This document shows, one piece after another, positions 8,878 through 16,997 of a stretch of DNA of 64,000 nucleotides. The stretch lies in the NCBI RefSeq assembly GCF_030814415.1, contig NZ_JAUSVB010000006.1:339589-403588 (forward strand). Reading direction: 5' to 3'. The position numbers were made by a program, and so were the translations under genes. Below the pieces are notes generated by a model. That model was not told the DNA's origin. It saw only the letters and a list, made by a program, of their open reading frames with translations, and ran no database searches. The number at the start of each line of letters is the position of its first letter. Position 1 is the first letter of the stretch. This DNA is from Cellulomonas humilata (GTDB lineage: Bacteria > Actinomycetota > Actinomycetes > Actinomycetales > Cellulomonadaceae).

Positions 8878-9602
8878 ACGGACTTCCCGGCGGCGTCTCG
8901 ATCAGCCACCTGCGCGTGTACGACTGGCCCGCCTCCGACGGCGTCGGCCGGGCGGGGAGCGGGTCGCCGCACCTGCACGTCGTGTCGTCGGAGGCGTACG
9001 TCGTCCTTGCTGGTACCGGCTCCGTCCACACCCTCGGCCCGTCCGGGTTCGCGGCCCACCCGCTGCGCCCCGGGTCGATCGTGACGTTCGGGCCCGGCGT
9101 CGTGCACCGCGCGGTGAACGACGGCGACCTCGAGGTGCTGGTCCTCATGTCGAACGCAGGGCTGCCCGAGGCGGGCGACGCCGTCCTGACCTTCCCCGCG
9201 GCCGTCCTCGCCGATCCGGCCGCCTACCGCGAGGCGGCGACCTTGCCGGGCGAGGGCGCGTCCGACGACGAGATCGCCGCCGCTGCCCGCCGCCGTCGCG
9301 ACCTCGCGCTCGAGGGGTACGCCGAGCTCCGTGCCGCGGTCCACCGCCTCGGCCCGGCCGCCCTCACGCCGCTCCACGACGCAGCCACCCGGCTGGCCCG
9401 ACCGTTCGCGCCGCGCTGGCAGGAGACGTGGACGCGCACCGTCTACCCCGAGACCGAGAGCACCGCGTCCGCGCTCGAGGGCCTGTTCCGCGGCGTCGCC
9501 CCGCACCTGGCACGCGGCGCGGTGTCCGGTGTCGACGCCGACCCGGCGCCGCGCCGGTACGGGATGTGCGGCCGGCTCCAGACGTGGCCGACGGGCGCCT
9601 GA
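8874..9602 (+). CDS. Cupin-domain protein
   Basis: 242 residues, start overlapping the DUF6807 stop by four bases. The N-terminal half is a cupin barrel: SPHLHVVSSEAYVVLAG gives the first metal-binding motif (H-x-H, then E) and PGSIVTFGPGVVHRAVNDG the second (PG then H). The C-terminal half is helical and Arg/Ala-rich (AAARRRRDLALEGYAELR) with no assigned fold. It is the last gene of the Gfo/Idh, DUF6807, cupin operon. Plausible roles are sugar binding or isomerisation in the same pathway; sequence alone does not decide. Confidence 0.75.
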   Translation: MNGLPGGVSISHLRVYDWPASDGVGRAGSGSPHLHVVSSEAYVVLAGTGSVHTLGPSGFAAHPLRPGSIVTFGPGVVHRAVNDGDLEVLVLMSNAGLPEAGDAVLTFPAAVLADPAAYREAATLPGEGASDDEIAAAARRRRDLALEGYAELRAAVHRLGPAALTPLHDAATRLARPFAPRWQETWTRTVYPETESTASALEGLFRGVAPHLARGAVSGVDADPAPRRYGMCGRLQTWPTGA

Positions 9603-9608
9603 GACCCG

Positions 9609-10103
9609 TCAGCGGTTGTCGCTCTTGGCCTGGCGGCGCGCGCCCTGCGCCTGGGAGGACGCGTCACGCTTCGCCCCACCCGTCGTCTGACTGTGACTGC
9701 GGGCCTCGCCGGGGCCGACGCCCGCCGCCCCAGGGCTGTCGCTGCCCGGCCCGGTCGACCGGTTCGCGCGGGCAGCGGCGAGCCGTTCCTGCTTGAGCGC
9801 CTCGGCGGCCTCGGCAGCGCGTGTCTGGAGCAGCCCGCTGACGCGTGCGAGCGCGTCCTCGAAGACCTCGGCCTTCTGCGCCGCCTGCGTGTTCTTCGGT
9901 CGGGAGATTCCGCGACCGCCGTGCTCCTCGACGCCCGCGCTGGCCTGCCGGCGGTAGTTCTTCTGGTGCTTCTTGCGAGCCCGCCTGATGCGCGAGTGCA
10001 GCCGGATCAGCTGGTCCTCGTCGAGCTCGGCCATGCGGGCCGGCTCGGTCTCGCGGAGGAGGTCGCGTTCCTGTCCGTTGAGCGCACTGAGCAGATCGTC
10101 CAT
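9609..10103 (-). CDS. Small basic, helical hypothetical protein
   Basis: 164 residues, cytoplasmic, highly charged. The N-terminal half is helical (LLSALNGQERDLLRE, then LHSRIRRARKKHQKNYRRQ); the C-terminal half is low-complexity with Ala, Lys, Gln and Ser. The start is the ATG preceded by gggggaa; an upstream extension in the same frame lacks a ribosome binding site. I do not recognise a named family. The basic RRARKKHQKNYRR patch could bind nucleic acid. It is convergent with the cupin operon and divergent from the next membrane protein. Confidence 0.65.
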   Translation of the reverse strand: MDDLLSALNGQERDLLRETEPARMAELDEDQLIRLHSRIRRARKKHQKNYRRQASAGVEEHGGRGISRPKNTQAAQKAEVFEDALARVSGLLQTRAAEAAEALKQERLAAARANRSTGPGSDSPGAAGVGPGEARSHSQTTGGAKRDASSQAQGARRQAKSDNR

Positions 10104-10244
10104 CGCCGTTCCCCCGTCGAGTCGTCTACGCGCCGTTGCGTCTCCCCGACCGTATCCGGCGCGTGCTCTCGTGTCCTGGGCGCGGCAAACGGCTCGGTCC
10201 GGCATAGGTCACGATAGGGACGTTGTCCGACGGCGGAGGGTGGA

Positions 10245-10754
10245 GTGACGGTGGACGAGCGCGTGAGCCGTGTGGGGAGGTTCCTGCACAGCAAGGGTCC
10301 GGCCGAGATGCTCTACGGGGCGCTCGTGTCGAGCGTCGTGCTGGCCGCGACGAGTGCGGGGGCGGAGACCGGCGAGCTCGTGGTCGTCGCGACCGCCCTG
10401 GTCTCTGTGACGTACTGGCTCGCGCACGTGTACGCGGACGCGATCGGCGGACGCTTCGAGGACACCGACCACAGTGCGCACCACCGGCTGCGCCACGCGC
10501 TGAAGAACAACACGGGCGTCCTGCTGGGCAGCCTCCCGGTCCTCGTGGTCTTCGTCATCGGTCGGCTGCTCGGCCTGGACGTGCAGGACTCCGCCTTCCT
10601 CTCCCTGTGGTTCACCGTCGCGATGCTGGCGGGGGTCGCTGCGTTCGCGGCACACCGTGCCGGCGTCCGAGGCGCTGCGCTGCTGGGCGAGACTGCCCTG
10701 GCAGGCGCCTTCGGGCTCCTCGTCATCGGGCTCAAGCTGATCCTGACCCACTGA
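10245..10754 (+). CDS. Membrane protein of unknown function
   Basis: 169 residues from a GTG preceded by ggaggg. Four hydrophobic segments are visible (about 22-38, 45-62, 92-112 and 120-165). Between the second and third is a polar stretch with conserved-looking His/Asp residues (DTDHSAHHRLRHALKNN). This arrangement recalls small VIT-like or DUF-type actinobacterial membrane proteins, but I cannot assign a family. It is a single gene, ending one base before the convergent polymerase gene. Confidence 0.65.
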   Translation: MTVDERVSRVGRFLHSKGPAEMLYGALVSSVVLAATSAGAETGELVVVATALVSVTYWLAHVYADAIGGRFEDTDHSAHHRLRHALKNNTGVLLGSLPVLVVFVIGRLLGLDVQDSAFLSLWFTVAMLAGVAAFAAHRAGVRGAALLGETALAGAFGLLVIGLKLILTH

Positions 10755-10755
10755 C

Positions 10756-12402
10756 CTACTTGGCCTCGTCGTAGCTGTCGACCACGGCGACGTTCAGCGC
10801 GAAGTCGACGGGTGTGTCCCCGAACAGCAGCCGCCCGGCCTCGACGGCGGACTCCCGGACGGCGACCGCGACCTCGCCAGCGACGTCGGCCGGCGAGTGC
10901 ACCATGACCTCGTCGTGCAGGAAGAACACCAGGTGCGGGCGCCCGTCGACGAGCAGGAGGCGACGCCGCAGCGACGCCATCCAGCACAGCGCCCACTCGG
11001 CGGCGGTGCCCTGGACGATGAAGTTGCGCGTGAACCGGCCCCAGTCGCGGCCGCGTCGGCGTGCGGCACGGACGTCGTCGGCACCCGCTCCTTCCGCGGA
11101 GGCGGCGGCGAGCTCCGCCTGCCAGGCGGCGTCCGGACGCGGTGAGGTCCGGCCGAGCCAGGTGGAGACGACGTCGCCGCGTTCCCCGGCCCGGGCGCCG
11201 GCCTCGACCAGCGCGACCGCCCGCGGGTAGGCCTTGGTCAGCCGGGGCATGAGGACCGCGGACGGGCCGGTCGTGGCGCCGTAGATCGCGCCGAGCATCG
11301 CGTACTTGGCCTCGGAACGGGTCTCGACGATGCCCGCGTCGACCACGCCCTGGTACAGGTCGGCGTGCCGACCGGCCGCGGCCATGGCGCCGTCGCCGGA
11401 CATCGCGGCGAGCACGCGAGGCTCCAGCTGGGCGGCGTCGGCGACGACGAGCTTCCACCCGGGGTCGGCGCGCACGGCCGCGCGGATGCTGGCGGGCAGC
11501 TGGAGCGCCCCGCCGCCGCTGGTCGCCCACCGCCCGGTCACCACGCCGCCGGGGACGTAGTCGGGGCGGAACCGGCCGTCGTGGACCCACGCCTCCATCC
11601 ACGCCCACCCGTTGGCGCTGAGCAGGCGCGACAGCTTCTTGTACGCGAGCAGCGGGTCCCTCACCGGGTGGTCGAGCTCCTTGATCTCCCACGTGCGTGT
11701 CGACTCCACGTCGCAGCCGGCCGACCGCAGCCCGCGCAGCAGGTCCGGCTGCGAGTCGAGGTTCAGCGACGACTGACCGAGCGCGGCGCGGACCTCGTCG
11801 GCGAGCGCTTCGAGCTTCGGGGGACGCCCGCTGCGGGGTCGTTCTCCCAGCAACGACGTGAGGAGCGCGTCGTGGGCCTCGACGCTCCACGGCATGCCGT
11901 CGTGCTGCATCTCGGCGGCGATCAGCGCACCCGTGGACTCGGCGGCGAGGAGCAGACGCAGGCGACCCGGTTCGTCGGCACCTGCGACGGCCGCCAGCTG
12001 GCGCTGGAGCTCGTCGAGCGGATCCAGCGCGACCGCCGGTCCGACGTCGTCGAACAGGCTCCCCTCGACCGGGGGCGGTTCACGTGGCCCGTCCCACGGG
12101 CCCGGCGGTGCCGTGGCCAGCGCGGACGACTGCGAGTACACGCTCCGCCGCAGGATCGCGTGGCAGAGCCGCAGGTCGTGGCACCGCTCGAGTCGAACTC
12201 CCGCGGCCAGCAGCGGCGGGTAGCGGCGCGACGTGTCGTCCCACACCCACCGCGGCCGGTCCGCCTCACGCTCGCGGACGACGTCGTTGAGGTCCTCGAC
12301 AGCGACGACGACGGAGCCGAGCGGCTCACCCTGGTCGGTCAGCGCCTGCAGCTCCACGACATCGGCGCGCGACGGGTCGTCGAGGAGCAGCAGCAAGGAC
12401 AC
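10756..12402 (-). CDS. Stand-alone 3'-5' exonuclease / family-A DNA polymerase
   Basis: 548-residue PolA-related protein of the actinobacterial 'bifunctional 3'-5' exonuclease/DNA polymerase' type. It lacks the 5'-3' nuclease of true Pol I. Residues 1-110 are a degenerate proofreading-like domain (WVWDD near 52-56). The polymerase motifs follow in order: motif A VVADAAQLEPRVLA (Asp322, against the usual DYSQIELR), motif B with Lys366 and YG at 374-375, and motif C HDEV at 496-499. Both catalytic acidic positions are kept, so synthesis is plausible, perhaps in repair. The palm is unusually short. It overlaps no neighbour and is probably a single gene. Confidence 0.88.
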   Translation of the reverse strand: MSLLLLLDDPSRADVVELQALTDQGEPLGSVVVAVEDLNDVVREREADRPRWVWDDTSRRYPPLLAAGVRLERCHDLRLCHAILRRSVYSQSSALATAPPGPWDGPREPPPVEGSLFDDVGPAVALDPLDELQRQLAAVAGADEPGRLRLLLAAESTGALIAAEMQHDGMPWSVEAHDALLTSLLGERPRSGRPPKLEALADEVRAALGQSSLNLDSQPDLLRGLRSAGCDVESTRTWEIKELDHPVRDPLLAYKKLSRLLSANGWAWMEAWVHDGRFRPDYVPGGVVTGRWATSGGGALQLPASIRAAVRADPGWKLVVADAAQLEPRVLAAMSGDGAMAAAGRHADLYQGVVDAGIVETRSEAKYAMLGAIYGATTGPSAVLMPRLTKAYPRAVALVEAGARAGERGDVVSTWLGRTSPRPDAAWQAELAAASAEGAGADDVRAARRRGRDWGRFTRNFIVQGTAAEWALCWMASLRRRLLLVDGRPHLVFFLHDEVMVHSPADVAGEVAVAVRESAVEAGRLLFGDTPVDFALNVAVVDSYDEAK

Positions 12403-12444
12403 GGCTCATTGTGGCTGGTGGGTCTGACACCCGGCCGAGCGCGC

Positions 12445-12816
12445 TCACTCGGTCGTGCCGGCCGCCCACTCCGTGGCGGAACCCAGCCCGGCCAGCGGGA
12501 ACGCGCGCGCCTGCCCGGGCCAGAGGACACTGAACACCCTCATCGCGGGGCCGGCCCACCGTGCGTCGGTCACGACCGCGATCCGCTCGAACGACGCCGG
12601 GTGGCTGGCGCCGAGCTTGAGGTCCTCCCACACCGCCCCGCCCTCGTAGTCGTCGAACTCCGGGCCGAGCACGTACAGGAGCCGCACCTTGCCGTGCTCC
12701 GCGATCGCCGACCGGATCGCTGGGAGGAGGACCTCCGCGTAGTCCTCCCGTTCCACGTCGTCGACCGCCTGGAATCCGAGGACGCCGGCGGGCATGTCAT
12801 CGAGAAGTCGGATCAT
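12445..12816 (-). CDS. SpoIIAA/STAS-like domain protein
   Basis: 123 residues, a single alpha/beta domain of the SpoIIAA-like (STAS-related) type: MIRLLDDMPAGVLGFQAVDDV at the start, VRLLYVLGPEFDDY in the centre and FPLAGLGSATEWA at the end. These follow the pattern of small free-standing members that start at this Met. A GTG seven codons upstream is the alternative start. Such proteins may bind lipids or small ligands; no partner kinase is adjacent. Function unknown. Confidence 0.75.
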   Translation of the reverse strand: MIRLLDDMPAGVLGFQAVDDVEREDYAEVLLPAIRSAIAEHGKVRLLYVLGPEFDDYEGGAVWEDLKLGASHPASFERIAVVTDARWAGPAMRVFSVLWPGQARAFPLAGLGSATEWAAGTTE

Positions 12817-12937
12817 GCCAGCGAGCCTGGACCGCACGTGCGAGGGCCGTCAACGGCGCGCGGCGGTCGTCGACCGACCGCCCGGCGCGACCGGGATGAC
12901 GGTGGAGGTGGGTCGACGTCCTCCGCGCGGCGGGACC

Positions 12938-13591
12938 CTAGACGGTCACGCCCACAGGGTCGCGACGCATCGGGAAGATCCACGGCCCGTCGTCGGGGTG
13001 CCCGAGCGCGACCCGCGTCCGCACGGCGTCGTACCCGAGGGCGGTGTAGTACCCGACGTTGTCGGGCTTGGTGGTCTCCAGGTAGGACGGGCCGCCGGCG
13101 TGGTCGATGAGCCCGAACACGGTCGCCATGAGCCGCTTCCCGCGGCCGGCGCGCTGCAGGTCGGGCCGCACGCCCAGCGCCTCGACGTACCAGGAGTCGC
13201 CCGGCACGCCGGCGGAGGTCACGTCGCCGAACTTGATGATGCCGAGGCTGTGCTCGCGGGTGTTGACGGCGATGCGCAGGATCCGGAACGCCTGGCGCCA
13301 CCAGCGCACGGGCGTCATCGGGTAGGCGCCCGGCGGGTAGAGCGCGATCGCGCCGGTGACGACGCCGTCGAGCCGGGTCACGAACGCGTGGCCGTGCTGC
13401 ACCGAGTCGGACAGGGTCATCCGGTACATCGCGCGCAGCTCACGCTCCCGCCGGGCGCGGACGGGGAACAGGTGGACGAATCCGGGGTCGTCGGCGAGGG
13501 CGGCCGCCAGCACCGTCGCCGCCTCTGCGATGCCGGAGGGGTGCAACGGCTCGACGACATCGGGCGGCGGGGGAGCGGACATGTCGGGCAT
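12938..13591 (-). CDS. GNAT-family N-acetyltransferase
   Basis: 217 residues with a GCN5-related fold. The acetyl-CoA pyrophosphate loop is clear (VRPDLQRAGRGKRLM, about residues 140-155), preceded by the beta-strand WYVEALGV and followed by the C-terminal YYTALGYDAV motif. ATG with agagagg upstream. The acceptor substrate cannot be predicted; genes around it are unrelated, suggesting a single transcription unit. Confidence 0.85.
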   Translation of the reverse strand: MPDMSAPPPPDVVEPLHPSGIAEAATVLAAALADDPGFVHLFPVRARRERELRAMYRMTLSDSVQHGHAFVTRLDGVVTGAIALYPPGAYPMTPVRWWRQAFRILRIAVNTREHSLGIIKFGDVTSAGVPGDSWYVEALGVRPDLQRAGRGKRLMATVFGLIDHAGGPSYLETTKPDNVGYYTALGYDAVRTRVALGHPDDGPWIFPMRRDPVGVTV

Positions 13592-13664
13592 CCTCTCTGG
13601 GACATGCGTCCAGATGCAACCCCAGAATGACTCCCGTGAACACGCGCCTGACCTGCGGAAACAC

Positions 13665-14879
13665 TTACGACGCTGTCAGTGCGTCCTTCAGCTTGATCCG
13701 GCCACCGCTGCGCAGGACGGCGTTCGAGTAGATCCGGCCGGCCAGCCAGACCAGCACGGGGATCAGCGCGAGCGACAGGCCGAGGGACAGGGCGACCTCC
13801 CATGGAGCCACCTCACCGAGCGCGATCCGCATGGGCATCAGCAGCGGAGCGCAGAACGGGACGAAGCTCAGGAAGACGACCAGCGGGTTGGTCGGGTCCC
13901 ACGGCGCGATGCTGACGCCGATGAGGTACGGGATCATCATCAGCGTCATCACGGGAGCGGTCACCGAGCCGACGTCCTCCTGGCGCGAGACCAGCGCGGC
14001 GAGGGCGGCGAGTGCCAGGGCGTACATGGTGAAGCCGACGACGAACCACACGATCACCCAGAGCGCCGTGAGGCCGAGGTTGATCGAGCTGGCGTCGACG
14101 AGTCCGAGCAGGGCAGCCGTTCCCGCCCCCGCGCCGACGACGAGCACCACCTGGCCCAGCCCGATGACCCCGATGCCCAGCACCTTGCCGGCCATGAGCT
14201 GCCACGGACGCACGGTCGCCAGCAGCAGCTCCACCACGCGCGACGACTTCTCCTCGACCACGCCCTGCGCGACCAGCTGGCCGGCGGTCATCAGCGAGAT
14301 GAAGAGCAGGATGCCCGCGACGAACCCCGCCACGATCTGCGCGTTGTCGCGCTCCGGCTCGGGCTCCAGCGCAGTGACGTCGGGTGCGGCCTGCGCGATC
14401 TCGCGGCCGACCTCGCCGGGGTCGCCCCCCAGGTCGGTGACCGCCGACGACAGCGCCTCCTGCTGCGCCAGAGAGCCGAGCACAGGTGCGAGCGAGTCGG
14501 ACAGCTCGGTGTGCACGACGACGGTCAGCGGGTCGGTGCCGGTCACGACCGCACTCACGGTCCCGTCCCTCAGCAGCTCCTCGCCGGCCTCGGCGGACGC
14601 GACGTCCTGCGTCTCGATCGTCGCGCCCAGGACCGCGCCGAGGGCGACGAGCTGCTCGGAGATTCCGGACGCCTCGGGGGTCACCCCGACCTGCTGGGCA
14701 TCGTCGGCCTGCTGCCCCACGAAGTGCAGCAGCACCCCGCCGAGCACGACGGCCGCGACGAGCGCGACAGTGGTCCAGATGAACGCCTTGGACTTCACGC
14801 GGGTGCTGATCTCCCGCCCGGCGATCAGCCGGATGGCGGCGCCGTTCGAGATCTCGACGACGGTCGGGCGGGGGTTCAT
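13665..14879 (-). CDS. ABC-2 type transporter permease, NatB-like
   Basis: 404 residues. One membrane helix near residues 27-48 (FIWTTVALVAAVVLG) is followed by a large extracytoplasmic domain of about 130 residues, then five to six helices in the C-terminal half. This is the classic ABC-2/NatB plan for Na+ or small-molecule export. The start is the ATG that overlaps the stop of the ATPase gene by four bases; the open frame continues far upstream in an unrelated reading, which I ignore. It forms an exporter with the gene before it. The substrate is unknown. Confidence 0.9.
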   Translation of the reverse strand: MNPRPTVVEISNGAAIRLIAGREISTRVKSKAFIWTTVALVAAVVLGGVLLHFVGQQADDAQQVGVTPEASGISEQLVALGAVLGATIETQDVASAEAGEELLRDGTVSAVVTGTDPLTVVVHTELSDSLAPVLGSLAQQEALSSAVTDLGGDPGEVGREIAQAAPDVTALEPEPERDNAQIVAGFVAGILLFISLMTAGQLVAQGVVEEKSSRVVELLLATVRPWQLMAGKVLGIGVIGLGQVVLVVGAGAGTAALLGLVDASSINLGLTALWVIVWFVVGFTMYALALAALAALVSRQEDVGSVTAPVMTLMMIPYLIGVSIAPWDPTNPLVVFLSFVPFCAPLLMPMRIALGEVAPWEVALSLGLSLALIPVLVWLAGRIYSNAVLRSGGRIKLKDALTAS

Positions 14880-15820
14880 GCGGACACCGTCTCTCGGTCG
14901 GTCGCGGTGGTGTCGGTCGTCACGACGTGCCGGTACAGCTCGGTCAGGGACGGCCGCAGGAGGCTGAACTCGTGCACCGGGCCGGCCGCCATCGCGGCGC
15001 GGAGGATCTCCTGGTCGACGGCGTCGGCGGACTGTCCGCGCACCTCGACCACGGTCCGCCGCCCCTGCGTGGACACCACGTGGGCCGACGGCACCGCGGT
15101 GATCCACGACGCCGCCGGCGGACCGTCGACCACCCATCGCCTGTCGTCGGTCCGGCGCAGCTCCTCGATCCCGCCGAACTTCACCATGGACCCGCTCTTG
15201 ATGATCCCGACGCGGTCGCACAGGGACTCGACGAGCTCGAGCTGGTGCGACGAGAACAGCACCGGCACGCCCGCGGCGGCCTGCTCGCGCAGCACGCCGC
15301 TCATCACGTCGACCGCGACGGGGTCCAGACCGGAGAACGGCTCGTCGAGCACCAGGATGTCGGGGGAGTGGACCAGCGCCGCGGCCAGCTGGACGCGCTG
15401 CTGGTTGCCCAGCGACAGCTTGAGGATCTCGTCGCCGCGCCGCTCCGCGATGCCGAGCACCTCGGTCCAGTGCTCCATCGACGCCTTGGCCGACGCCGGG
15501 TCCAGGCCGTGCAGCCGCGCGAGGTAGACCAGCTGGTCGCTGACCTTCATCCGCGGGTAGAGGCCGCGCTCCTCGGGCATGTACCCGATGCGCTGCCGGA
15601 CCGCGAGGTCGATCGGCCGACCGTCCCAGCGCACCTCGCCGGAGTCGGCCTCCAGCACGCCGAGCACGATCCGCATCGTCGTCGACTTGCCCGCGCCGTT
15701 GGAGCCGACGAAGCCGACGATCTCGCCGGCCCGCACCTCCATCGACAGGTCGCGCAGCGCCCGGACCTCGCCGTACGTCTTGTTCAGGGACTCCATCGTC
15801 AGTGCACCCATGGCGCCCAT
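14876..15820 (-). CDS. ABC transporter ATP-binding protein, NatA-like
   Basis: 314-residue ATPase with a Walker A at residues 39-47 (GSNGAGKST), a variant signature LSLGNQQ at 135-141 (usual form LSGGQ) and Walker B ILVLDEP at 155-161. An H-loop (SSHQLELVE) follows, then a C-terminal extension of about 95 residues with a DUF4162-like beta region (RWVVDGPPAA). It energises the NatB-like permease with which it overlaps. Two Met codons are available at the start (residues 1 and 4), with no decisive ribosome binding site. Divergent from the YcaQ-like gene. Confidence 0.92.
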   Translation of the reverse strand: MGAMGALTMESLNKTYGEVRALRDLSMEVRAGEIVGFVGSNGAGKSTTMRIVLGVLEADSGEVRWDGRPIDLAVRQRIGYMPEERGLYPRMKVSDQLVYLARLHGLDPASAKASMEHWTEVLGIAERRGDEILKLSLGNQQRVQLAAALVHSPDILVLDEPFSGLDPVAVDVMSGVLREQAAAGVPVLFSSHQLELVESLCDRVGIIKSGSMVKFGGIEELRRTDDRRWVVDGPPAASWITAVPSAHVVSTQGRRTVVEVRGQSADAVDQEILRAAMAAGPVHEFSLLRPSLTELYRHVVTTDTTATDRETVSA

Positions 15821-15858
15821 CGAAACATCTGTCGGTGGTCAGGCCTAGTCTGCCGAGC

Positions 15859-16956
15859 GTGCACCACCTCACCCGTGCCGAGGCCCGCCGCATCGCGGTG
15901 CGTGCCCAGCGACTGACGGCGGACCGGCCGACCGACGTGCACGACACGGTGCACGACCTGTGGCTCCTGCTGCTCAACCCGACCAGCGCGGTCGCGCCGA
16001 GCGCGGACCTGGTCCTGTGGAGCCGGATCGGGTCGGCGTACGACCCGCGCGAGCTCGCCGACGCCCTCGACGGGCAGTCGATCCTGGAGTACCGCGGCAC
16101 GCTGCGGGTCGCGCAGGACATCGCGCTCTACCGCGCGGAGATGGCGGTGTGGCCGGGCGCGGGGGACCGGCTCAAGGACTGGCAGCGGTCCAACCGGCAG
16201 TGGGTCGCGGACAACGAGGGGTGCCGGCAGGACGTCCTCGAGCTGCTGCGCGCCGACGGGCCGCTCCCGATCAGCGAGATCCCCGACACGTGCGTGCGTC
16301 CGTGGAAGTCGACGGGCTGGAACAACAACCGCAACGTCCAGATGCTGCTGGGCCTCATGGTGCAGATGGGCGACGTCGCCCCCGCCGGTGGCACCGGGCG
16401 CGACCGGCTCTGGGACCTGGCGGAGCGCGTCTACCCGCCGGGTCCGCCGGTGCCGCTGGAGGAGGCGTTCCGGGTCCGCGACGAACGCCGGCTCGCGGCG
16501 CTCGGCATCGCCCGGCGGCGCGGACCCGAGCAACCCGTCGAGCCGGTCGACGTCGCCGAGGCGGGTGAGCCCGCCGTGGTCGAGGGCGTCCGCGGCGAGT
16601 GGCGCGTCGACCCCGCCCAGCTCGACGCCCCGTTCGAGGGCCGGGCTGCGCTGCTCTCGCCGTTCGACCTGCTCCTGCACGACCGCAAGCGCATGACCGA
16701 CATCTTCGAGTTCGACTACATCCTCGAGATGTTCAAGCCCGTGGCCGCGCGCCGCTGGGGCTACTACGCGCTCCCGGTGCTCGTCGGCGACCGGCTGGTG
16801 GGCAAGGTCGACGCGACCGCCGACGTGAAGGCGGGGGTGCTGCGGCTGCACGCGGTGCACGAGGACCACCCGTGGTCCGCCGACGCGCGCGCCGCGGTGG
16901 ACGCCGAGATCGAGGACCTCGCGCAGTGGCTGGAGCTGGACCTGGTGAGGCCCTGA
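15859..16956 (+). CDS. YcaQ-like winged-helix (HTH_42) protein, DNA glycosylase relative
   Basis: 365 residues from a GTG. An ATG 57 bases upstream is also in frame but would overlap the divergent ABC gene, so I prefer the GTG. It belongs to the winged-helix family that includes AlkZ/AlkX (YcaQ) interstrand-crosslink and alkylpurine DNA glycosylases: LTRAEARRIAVRAQ at the N-terminus, LVLWSRIG near residue 50, and a C-terminal half with LLSPFDLLLHDRKRM and FEFDYILEMFKP. The region where YcaQ has its catalytic Q-x-D reads LLN here when aligned through the LWSR motif. Activity may therefore be altered or lost; that alignment is from memory. Confidence 0.82.
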   Translation: MHHLTRAEARRIAVRAQRLTADRPTDVHDTVHDLWLLLLNPTSAVAPSADLVLWSRIGSAYDPRELADALDGQSILEYRGTLRVAQDIALYRAEMAVWPGAGDRLKDWQRSNRQWVADNEGCRQDVLELLRADGPLPISEIPDTCVRPWKSTGWNNNRNVQMLLGLMVQMGDVAPAGGTGRDRLWDLAERVYPPGPPVPLEEAFRVRDERRLAALGIARRRGPEQPVEPVDVAEAGEPAVVEGVRGEWRVDPAQLDAPFEGRAALLSPFDLLLHDRKRMTDIFEFDYILEMFKPVAARRWGYYALPVLVGDRLVGKVDATADVKAGVLRLHAVHEDHPWSADARAAVDAEIEDLAQWLELDLVRP

Positions 16957-16997
16957 CCGGCCCGCAGGCTCGCGATCCTTCGGCGTCGCCGCGGTGG

